A stretch of 12,027 nt of DNA from Bacteroidales bacterium GP3 (GTDB lineage Bacteria > Bacteroidota > Bacteroidia > Bacteroidales > Muribaculaceae), in the NCBI GenBank assembly GCA_001701075.1, contig DAAK01000114.1, positions 6,153-18,179 on the forward strand, written 5' to 3'. Position 1 is the first letter of the stretch, and each line of letters begins with the position of its first letter. Below the pieces are notes generated by a model, which saw only the letters and a program-made list of their open reading frames with translations, was not told the DNA's origin and made no database searches. Below are positions 6,588 through 12,027 of the stretch, piece after piece. Both the position numbers and the translations under genes were made by a program.

Positions 6588-6698
6588 TAATCCAAAAAGT
6601 TGACAAAAATTCCTGTATCCGGGATTGATTTCTGGCATGGGATTTGTTATATCTCTGGTATTATAAAGAAATATAGAAATAAAACATATAAGACTGAA
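6588..6698 (+). promoter_or_regulatory. Long 5' leader of tig with a possible 9-codon upstream ORF
   Basis: The predicted transcript has about 110 untranslated nucleotides before the trigger factor start, far longer than the roughly 20-nt leaders elsewhere in the window. It contains ATG at 6637 opening a 9-codon hydrophobic ORF (MGFVISLVL, stop at 6664-6666). I see no recognisable riboswitch or strong hairpin. A regulatory role is possible but not shown. Confidence 0.35.
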
Positions 6699-8054
6699 AT
6701 GAACGTAACGTTTGAAAAAATCGACGACGTTAACGGTATCGTTACCGTTGAGCTCGCTGCAGCTGACTATGCTGACAACGTAAAGAAAGCCCTTAAAAAT
6801 ATCGCCAAAAACCGTCCGGAACCCGGTTTCCGCCCAGGTAAGACCCCGACTGCTCTCATCCAGAAAAAATATGGTGAGGCTGTGAAATACGACGAAGTAA
6901 ACAAAGCGACTTCCGATGCTCTCTACAACTATATAAAGGAGAATAATCTCCGCGTTCTCGGAAATCCTGTCCCTGAAGCTGACGAAAAGTTCGATATCAA
7001 GAATGATGATTTCACTTTCAAGTTCCGCGTTGGTCTTGCTCCTGAAATCGAATCTCCGGTCAACAAGAATCTGACAGTTCCTTACTATAATATTGAGGTG
7101 ACTGAGCAAATGGTGACAGATCAGGACCAGAACCTCCGTCGCCGCTTCGGAAAGCAGGAATCTGACGAGACTGTTGAAAGCAATTCCGTAGTGAAAGGAA
7201 TCATCACTGAGCTTAATGAAGATGGCTCAGTAAAAGAAGGTGGCCTCGTAGTCGAAAATGGCATCGTTGGCCCTGAGCACTTCAAGAGCGAGGAACAGAA
7301 GGCTCTCTTCGTAGGAAAGAAAGTTGGCGATAAGTTTACTTTCAACCCCGCTGCCACTTGCGATGGCAATCCTGTTGAACTCAGCTCTATGCTCCATATC
7401 GACAAGGATGACGTGGAAAACCATAAGGGCGACTTCCAGTTTGAAATCACCGACTCTATCGTGCTCCGTCCCGCAGAACTTGGTCAGGAATACTACGACC
7501 AGCTCTTTGGAAAGGATAATGTCAAGAATGAGGAAGAATACAAGAAGAGCGTGAAAGAGATGATCGAGTCTCAACTCCATAATGATAGCGATTATCGTTT
7601 CACTATCGATTCTAAAGACGCTATTCTGAAGGCTGTAGGCGACGTAACTCTCCCTGACGCTGTCCTCAAGGACTATCTCAAGCAGGCCAACGAAAACCTT
7701 AATGATGAGAACATTGATGCAGAATACGCTTCAGCTCGTCCTCAGCTCATCTGGCAACTCGTAAGCGACAAGATCGCTCAGGCTCTTGGTGTCACTCTTG
7801 AGCAAAAAGATGTCGTGGAACTCGCTAAGGCTATTGCACGCAATCAGTTTGCTCAGTATGGCATGCCTAATGTGCCCGACGATATCCTTGAGAAATATGC
7901 TCAGGAGATCGTAAGCGGCAAGCAGGGCGATCAGGTGCGTCAGCAGGCATTCGAGACCAAGCTGTTTGCTGCCATCAAGAATGCAGTGTCTATCGACGAA
8001 AAGAACGTTAGCGTTGAGGAGTTTAATAAACTCTTCGCTCCCGCAGAAGCATAA
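6699..8054 (+). CDS. tig: Trigger factor, ribosome-associated chaperone
   Basis: Trigger factor docks at the ribosomal exit tunnel and shields nascent chains. The 451-residue protein carries the ribosome-binding signature GFRPGK at 43-48, the same position as in E. coli. It then has a degenerate FKBP-like middle region (about 145-260) and a long helical C-terminal chaperone region (about 265-445). Overall length fits the family. The frame is open upstream as far as a TTG at 6600, but the conserved N-terminus MNVTFEKIDD begins at the ATG at 6699, so that is the start. The gene heads the tig-clpP-clpX cluster, a conserved bacterial order linking co-translational folding with ClpXP proteolysis. 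A hairpin at 8101-8136 follows, so tig may be partly or wholly transcribed apart from clpPX. Confidence 0.95.
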   Translation: MNVTFEKIDDVNGIVTVELAAADYADNVKKALKNIAKNRPEPGFRPGKTPTALIQKKYGEAVKYDEVNKATSDALYNYIKENNLRVLGNPVPEADEKFDIKNDDFTFKFRVGLAPEIESPVNKNLTVPYYNIEVTEQMVTDQDQNLRRRFGKQESDETVESNSVVKGIITELNEDGSVKEGGLVVENGIVGPEHFKSEEQKALFVGKKVGDKFTFNPAATCDGNPVELSSMLHIDKDDVENHKGDFQFEITDSIVLRPAELGQEYYDQLFGKDNVKNEEEYKKSVKEMIESQLHNDSDYRFTIDSKDAILKAVGDVTLPDAVLKDYLKQANENLNDENIDAEYASARPQLIWQLVSDKIAQALGVTLEQKDVVELAKAIARNQFAQYGMPNVPDDILEKYAQEIVSGKQGDQVRQQAFETKLFAAIKNAVSIDEKNVSVEEFNKLFAPAEA

Positions 8055-8070
8055 TCTCTACTATTTAATG

Positions 8071-8090
8071 ATTAAAGATTAATTATTAGA
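8071..8090 (+). repeat. Heptanucleotide AT-rich tandem repeat after tig
   Basis: The units ATTAAAG, ATTAATT and a partial ATTAGA follow one another with a 7-nt period, 16 nt after the tig stop. The first unit is a close variant of ACTAAAG at 5165-5171. The match is imperfect. Confidence 0.4.
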
Positions 8091-8100
8091 GAAATCCCAT

Positions 8101-8136
8101 AGGCGGCGATGCGGAGACACTGTATCGCCGCCTTTA
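8101..8136 (+). terminator. GC-rich hairpin, probable tig terminator
   Basis: AGGCGGCGAT (8101-8110) pairs with ATCGCCGCCT (8124-8133) and extends inward by about 3 more pairs including G-U. The loop is about 7 nt and only three T follow. It is the strongest structure between tig and clpP. The short T run means it could be a weak terminator or an mRNA-stabilising or attenuating hairpin. Confidence 0.7.
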
Positions 8137-8190
8137 ATTACTATACTTGAAATCATGCTATGACATGACAAATCAAGTCTCAACAAGCCT

Positions 8191-8198
8191 AATATTTG
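8191..8198 (+). promoter_or_regulatory. Candidate weak -7 box for clpP
   Basis: AATATTTG differs by one base from TAnnTTTG (or reads TA-3 nt-TTTG from 8190). It lies 13 nt before the clpP ATG, downstream of the tig hairpin, where a clpP promoter would be expected. No good -33 box is visible. Confidence 0.3.
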
Positions 8199-8211
8199 AA
8201 TTGTAAATACT

Positions 8212-8916
8212 ATGACAGATTTTGAAAAATACGCCGTAAAACATCTCGGCATCAACAGCAATATGCTCGACGGCTACCAGAAAGCCATCAATCGTCAGGC
8301 CGGCGCAGTGACAGTGCCTCACGCCGACTATATGAACCCCTACATCCTTGAGGAGCGCCAGCTCAACGTCACTCAGATGGATGTGTTCTCACGCCTTATG
8401 ATGGACCGTATCATTTTCCTCGGCACTCAGGTGACCGACCAAAGCGCAAACATCATCCAGGCTCAGCTCCTTTATCTTGACTCAGTAGATCCTGACAAGG
8501 ATATTTCCCTTTATATCAACTCCCCCGGTGGATCTGTATATGCCGGTCTCGGCATCTACGATACCATGCAGTATGTCAATAGCGACGTGTCTACCATCTG
8601 TACCGGTATGGCTGCGTCTATGGCTGCAGTGCTTCTCGTGGCAGGAGAAAAAGGAAAACGTTTCGCTCTCCCCCACAGCCGCGTGATGATCCATCAGCCG
8701 ATGGGTGGCATCCAAGGTCAGGCTTCTGATATCGAGATCACTGCCCGTGAGATCCTAAAGCTTAAGGATGAACTCTACCGCATCATATCCGAACATAGCG
8801 GCATGAGCCTCGAGAAAGTGGCTGCCGACAGCGACCGTGACTACTGGATGATAGCTTCTGAAGCTAAGGAATATGGAATGATCGACCGCATTCTTATCAA
8901 CGAAAAGAAGAAATAA
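8212..8916 (+). CDS. clpP: ATP-dependent Clp protease proteolytic subunit
   Basis: ClpP is the tetradecameric serine protease chamber that degrades proteins threaded in by ClpX. The 234-residue protein has the catalytic triad S136 (in GMAASMAA, 132-139), H161 (MIHQP, 159-163) and D210 (SDRDYWM, 207-213), with INSPGGSVYAGL at 102-113. The Ser motif reads GMAASM rather than the GQAASM of E. coli; I recall the same change in other Bacteroidetes ClpPs. The N-terminus is long: about 43 residues precede the conserved PYILEERQLNVTQ block. It therefore carries a bigger propeptide or axial region than E. coli ClpP and includes an extra segment around 21-40. Ten nt separate it from clpX, so the two are co-transcribed. 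Confidence 0.96.
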   Translation: MTDFEKYAVKHLGINSNMLDGYQKAINRQAGAVTVPHADYMNPYILEERQLNVTQMDVFSRLMMDRIIFLGTQVTDQSANIIQAQLLYLDSVDPDKDISLYINSPGGSVYAGLGIYDTMQYVNSDVSTICTGMAASMAAVLLVAGEKGKRFALPHSRVMIHQPMGGIQGQASDIEITAREILKLKDELYRIISEHSGMSLEKVAADSDRDYWMIASEAKEYGMIDRILINEKKK

Positions 8917-8926
8917 TCCATCTGAC

Positions 8927-10189
8927 ATGGCTAAGAAGACACAGGGATCCGGTTTGCAGTGTGCGATGTGCGGGGTTTTCGACTCCGATGCCAATCCTGT
9001 CGTGGAGATTATGCCGGGCCTTGCTCTATGCTCTGATTGCGTATCATACATAGAGACTACGGCTCAGGCAGAACTCGCCCAACGGAATTCTGCAAAACCA
9101 AAGAAAAAAGAGCGCAACTCCATCCCGAAACCCAAGGAAATCAAGGAGTTTCTCGACCAGTATATTATTGGTCAGGAAGAGGCCAAGAAATATATGGCGG
9201 TGGCCGTCTACAACCACTACAAGCGCATCCAGCGCCTCGACGAAGGCAAACAGGATGTGGAAGACGTGGATATAGAGAAGTCAAACGTGATTCTCGTAGG
9301 TCCGACAGGTACTGGCAAGACTCTCCTTGCCAAGACTATCGCAAAACTTCTTGACGTGCCTTTCACAATTGTCGACGCAACAGTCCTCACTGAGGCCGGC
9401 TACGTTGGCGAAGATATCGAGTCTCTCCTGACACGCCTTCTCCAAGCCTGCGACTACGACGTGAAGAAAGCCGAACGAGGCATTGTCTTCATTGACGAGA
9501 TTGATAAGATTGCCCGCAAGAGCGACAATCCTTCGATCACTCGCGATGTAAGCGGCGAAGGTGTGCAGCAAGGTCTCCTCAAACTCTTGGAAGGCTCTAC
9601 AGTGCTCGTACCCCCTAATGGAGGCCGTAAGCATCCTGAGCAGAAGATGATCCCTGTCGATACGAAAAATATTCTTTTCGTCTGCGGCGGTGCATTCGAT
9701 GGCATTGAGCGAAAGATTGCGGCTCGTCTTAACACCCACACCGTTGGGTATGGACAGAATAGCAGCGACGCCAAGAAGAAACGTGAAAATCTTATGAGAT
9801 ATGTGATGCCGCAAGACCTCAAGTCGTTTGGCCTCATACCTGAGATTATCGGACGTCTCCCGGTCCTTACTGCTCTCGATCCCCTCGACCGCGATGCCCT
9901 GCGCAGAATCCTTGTCGAGCCTAAGAATGCAATCATCCGTCAGTATAAGAAACTGTTTGAAATGGATGGCGTGGAACTCGAATTCACCGATGAGGCTCTC
10001 GACACTATCGTCGACAAAGCCATCGAATATAAACTCGGAGCACGTGGCCTTCGCAGTATTGTGGAGACTGTCATGGTCGACGCTATGTATGAGGTGCCGT
10101 CTTCCAAGACCAAGAAATTCGAAGTCACAGCGCAATACGTCCTTGACAAACTCGCGCAAAATCCCGGCCTAAACCAATCCGACGTTTAG
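8927..10189 (+). CDS. clpX: ATP-dependent Clp protease ATP-binding subunit ClpX
   Basis: ClpX is the hexameric AAA+ unfoldase that recognises tagged or regulated substrates and feeds them to ClpP. The 420-residue protein has the N-terminal zinc-binding domain (C12, C15, C35, C38) and a Lys-rich linker (57-70). The AAA+ module includes Walker A GPTGTGKT at 125-132, the pore loop GYVG at 158-161, Walker B IVFIDEID at 186-193, the RKH loop at 234-236, a probable arginine finger R310 in IPEIIGRLP (304-312), and sensor-2 GARGLR at 371-376. The ClpP-docking loop that reads IGF in E. coli ClpX appears here as VGYG at 273-276. The start ATG gives the expected short lead into the zinc domain. No Shine-Dalgarno is evident. 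Confidence 0.97.
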   Translation: MAKKTQGSGLQCAMCGVFDSDANPVVEIMPGLALCSDCVSYIETTAQAELAQRNSAKPKKKERNSIPKPKEIKEFLDQYIIGQEEAKKYMAVAVYNHYKRIQRLDEGKQDVEDVDIEKSNVILVGPTGTGKTLLAKTIAKLLDVPFTIVDATVLTEAGYVGEDIESLLTRLLQACDYDVKKAERGIVFIDEIDKIARKSDNPSITRDVSGEGVQQGLLKLLEGSTVLVPPNGGRKHPEQKMIPVDTKNILFVCGGAFDGIERKIAARLNTHTVGYGQNSSDAKKKRENLMRYVMPQDLKSFGLIPEIIGRLPVLTALDPLDRDALRRILVEPKNAIIRQYKKLFEMDGVELEFTDEALDTIVDKAIEYKLGARGLRSIVETVMVDAMYEVPSSKTKKFEVTAQYVLDKLAQNPGLNQSDV

Positions 10190-10286
10190 GCACCGACGTT
10201 GTCATCGTTGTCAAAGATTCTATGAAAACGATGAAAATGACGAAAACAATTTATCACACATACAATTTTTGTGCATTTTAATCGTT

Positions 10287-10323
10287 AAAAAAGGAGTGAA
10301 GCAATAAAGCTTACTCCTTTTTT
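10287..10323 (+). terminator. Strong terminator between clpX and the SurA-like gene
   Basis: AAAAAAGGAGT (10287-10297) pairs perfectly with ACTCCTTTTTT (10313-10323). Inner AAGC/GCTT pairing follows after a one-base bulge. The U tract is six long, and the A tract on the 5' side makes it potentially bidirectional. It lies about 100 nt after the clpX stop and 20 nt before the next ATG. It may terminate clpPX or act within the leader of the next gene. Confidence 0.88.
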
Positions 10324-10343
10324 GATTTTTATCGACAACAACA

Positions 10344-12011
10344 ATGAAAAGAAAGCACATAGCCGCATTTTCCATTATCGCCGCTATCGCCTTTTGCGCA
10401 ACGGCAAAAGATGAAGTGATCATGACGGTCAATGGCGTGGATGTCCCACGCTCTGAATTCGAATACCTCTATCATAAGAACCAGCAGCAACAGGTCGACC
10501 CTCAAAGTCTGGATGAGTATGCTGAGATGTTTAAGATCTACAAGCTTAAAGTAGCTGACGCGCTCTCCCAACGACTTGACACTATGTCTGCATTCAGAAA
10601 AGAGATGAATCAATACAAGAGCGACCTTGCAAGTCCTTACATGACTGATTCTCTTTTCCTCAATTCCCTCGTGCAGGAGGCCTACGATCTCAGCCGTGAG
10701 GAAGTGGAAGCTTTCCATATCATGATTGCGAAAGGCCAGACTGATAAAGAGACTCGCAAAGCAAGGGCTCAGGCAGATTCTCTCCGAACAGTTCTTCTTA
10801 ATGGAGGTGATTTCGGTCAACTCGCAGCGGAATATTCTGTCGACCGCGCAAGCAGCAACGCCGGTGGGCGTATGGGTTACATCGTTTCCGGCCGTTTCCC
10901 CTACGCATTTGAGAAAGTAGCATACACTCTCGCTCCTGGTGAAATCTCTGAAATAGTAGAGTCACCTCAAGGTTTCCATATTCTCAAAGGAGGAAAACAC
11001 CGTCCTGCCCGAGGCACTGTCTTTGTAGAGCACATTATGAAGATGGTGTCTCCAAATGCAACTCCTGAACAGCAGGCCACTGCCAAAGCAAGAATCGACA
11101 GCATTTATAATGTGGTGGTTGCAAATCCAGAGAGTTTTGAGGAGCTTGCCCGCACTCTCAGCGACGACAAAGGTTCCGGCCGTCAAGGTGGAAAGCTTTC
11201 TTGGTTTGGCGCCGGAATGATGGTGGAGCCATTCGACTCTGCTGCTTTCGCTCTTCAAGTAAATGAGATTTCCCGCCCTGTGAAAAGCCAATATGGCTGG
11301 CACGTTATCCGCAAACTTGACGCTAAAGATCCGGCTACCTTGACCGAAATGAAACCACAGGTGCTCAAACGGATTGCAAATCCCCAGGACGAACGCTTTG
11401 CTATTGTCGAAAAAGACATGCTTGCCAAACTCCAGAAAAAGCATAAGGCAAGCCTTAATGATAAGAATATCGATGCGCTCTGCAGCGAAATCATAGTTTC
11501 AGGTCTTGACAGCACTTGGCACGCTAAGGCTCTCGACCCGACTGCTCTTGGCGCCATCGAAATTGCCAAAATAGGCAAAAACAGCCTCACTCTTGCCGAA
11601 TGGGCTACCACTGTACGCCCTATGATCATTCCTGATGGTGAAGAGGCTGCAAGTGAACTGAGAAGATATATCAATCATCATTTTGACAATCAGCTCAAAG
11701 CTGCTGAATATGATTGGCTATATGCCAACGAGCCCGATTATAGAAATCTTCTCAACGAATACCGGGAAGGTTCTCTCCTTTACGAAGCAAGCCTTCGTGA
11801 AGTCTGGGACAAGGCTGCCAAAGACAACGATGGTCTGACCGATTATTTCAATACTCACCGCGACGACTACAAATGGACCAAACCTCATGTCAGAGGTATC
11901 CTCGTTCAGGCTACTAATGACTCTGTGGCAGCTCTCGTAAGGACAGCTTTAAGGGAAGTTTCCGACGATAATGGCCTCAAGGCTATCAGAAAGCAGTTTG
12001 TAGGACTTTAA
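10344..12011 (+). CDS. Exported SurA-like peptidyl-prolyl isomerase, probably cut short by a frameshift
   Basis: The 555-residue product starts with a Sec signal peptide (MKRK, hydrophobic core 6-18, AxA-type cleavage after ATA at 19-21), so it should be periplasmic. A SurA-type N-terminal region (VNGVDVPRSEFEYLY, 29-43, then helices to about 120) is followed by two parvulin/PpiC domains. The first is at about 121-217, with GGDFGQLAAEYSVD and SPQGFHILK. The second is at about 225-325, with SFEELARTLSDDKGSG and SQYGWHVIRKL. A helical tail contains LLYEASLREVWDKAAKD at 478-494 and YKWTKPHVRGILV at 509-521. Such proteins assist outer-membrane protein folding. Bacteroidetes homologues, from memory, continue some 80-100 residues beyond the point where this frame stops. 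The stop context is CTT TAA, and the +1 frame immediately continues KVFMGV to the window edge. The coding region is therefore probably incomplete here. The terminator 20 nt upstream suggests separate transcription from clpPX. A poor -7 match (AATTTTTG, 10264-10271) is the only promoter candidate. Confidence 0.85.
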   Translation: MKRKHIAAFSIIAAIAFCATAKDEVIMTVNGVDVPRSEFEYLYHKNQQQQVDPQSLDEYAEMFKIYKLKVADALSQRLDTMSAFRKEMNQYKSDLASPYMTDSLFLNSLVQEAYDLSREEVEAFHIMIAKGQTDKETRKARAQADSLRTVLLNGGDFGQLAAEYSVDRASSNAGGRMGYIVSGRFPYAFEKVAYTLAPGEISEIVESPQGFHILKGGKHRPARGTVFVEHIMKMVSPNATPEQQATAKARIDSIYNVVVANPESFEELARTLSDDKGSGRQGGKLSWFGAGMMVEPFDSAAFALQVNEISRPVKSQYGWHVIRKLDAKDPATLTEMKPQVLKRIANPQDERFAIVEKDMLAKLQKKHKASLNDKNIDALCSEIIVSGLDSTWHAKALDPTALGAIEIAKIGKNSLTLAEWATTVRPMIIPDGEEAASELRRYINHHFDNQLKAAEYDWLYANEPDYRNLLNEYREGSLLYEASLREVWDKAAKDNDGLTDYFNTHRDDYKWTKPHVRGILVQATNDSVAALVRTALREVSDDNGLKAIRKQFVGL

Positions 12012-12027
12012 GGTCTTTATGGGAGTA

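Noticed and set aside
6600..6698. 33-codon N-terminal extension of tig from a TTG
   Set aside because: The family N-terminus begins at the ATG at 6699. The extension has no family similarity and is best seen as leader RNA that happens to lack stops.
6561..7109. Reverse-strand open frame (182 codons) over the tig promoter and 5' end
   Set aside because: It overlaps a strong + strand promoter and the conserved ribosome-binding part of tig. No domain was recognised.
9281..10159. Long reverse-strand open frame (292 codons) opposite clpX
   Set aside because: It lies entirely antisense to an unambiguous clpX, has no recognisable domain, and is explained by the codon bias of the + strand gene.
10344..10400. 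Lipoprotein signal in the SurA-like protein (Cys at residue 18)
   Set aside because: The residue before the Cys is Phe, which does not fit a lipobox. The ATA-K site at 19-22 fits ordinary signal peptidase cleavage better.

Overview
The window looks like chromosomal DNA from a gut-type Bacteroidales bacterium, most likely Muribaculaceae or a close relative. Several things point there. Two promoters fit the Bacteroidetes primary-sigma consensus (TTTG or TTG, about 20 nt, TAnnTTTG), and a third site has the -7 box alone. Start codons are preceded by A-rich leaders rather than Shine-Dalgarno sequences. ClpP and ClpX have Bacteroidetes-type sequences, and a DUF2027-Smr protein is present. All convincing genes are on the + strand. 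No tRNA, rRNA, CRISPR array, insertion sequence or phage integration signature was seen.

Layout. (1) Positions 4-1518 encode an ADP-ribosylglycohydrolase fused to a C-terminal macro-like domain. (2) Positions 1620-2165 encode a small secreted protein with three Cys-Cys pairs and an LTxxQ/Spy-like tail, followed by a strong terminator. (3) Positions 2264-6292 appear to form one operon: folA (dihydrofolate reductase), proB and proA (first two steps of proline synthesis) and a DUF2027-Smr protein, with gaps of 23-30 nt. Its promoter overlaps the preceding terminator. (4) Positions 6346-6513 encode a very basic 55-residue protein with its own -7 box. (5) Positions 6699-10189 hold the conserved order tig, clpP, clpX: ribosome-bound chaperone, protease and unfoldase. 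tig has a strong promoter and a leader of about 110 nt. A hairpin separates tig from clpP, and clpP and clpX are 10 nt apart. (6) A strong terminator at 10287-10323 is followed by an exported SurA-like protein with two parvulin domains. Its reading frame stops earlier than the family normally does, and a family-like continuation is visible in the +1 frame.

Functionally the right half is a protein-quality module: cytosolic folding, regulated proteolysis and envelope folding. The left half mixes ADP-ribose metabolism, folate and proline biosynthesis, and an envelope stress-type small protein.

Most of the window is ordinary core genome, and I see no clear undescribed multi-gene system. The observations most worth a second look are the apparent frameshift at the end of the SurA-like gene, the two-domain ADP-ribose protein, the Cys-pair secreted protein, the small basic protein, and a related family of heptanucleotide tandem repeats at three places.
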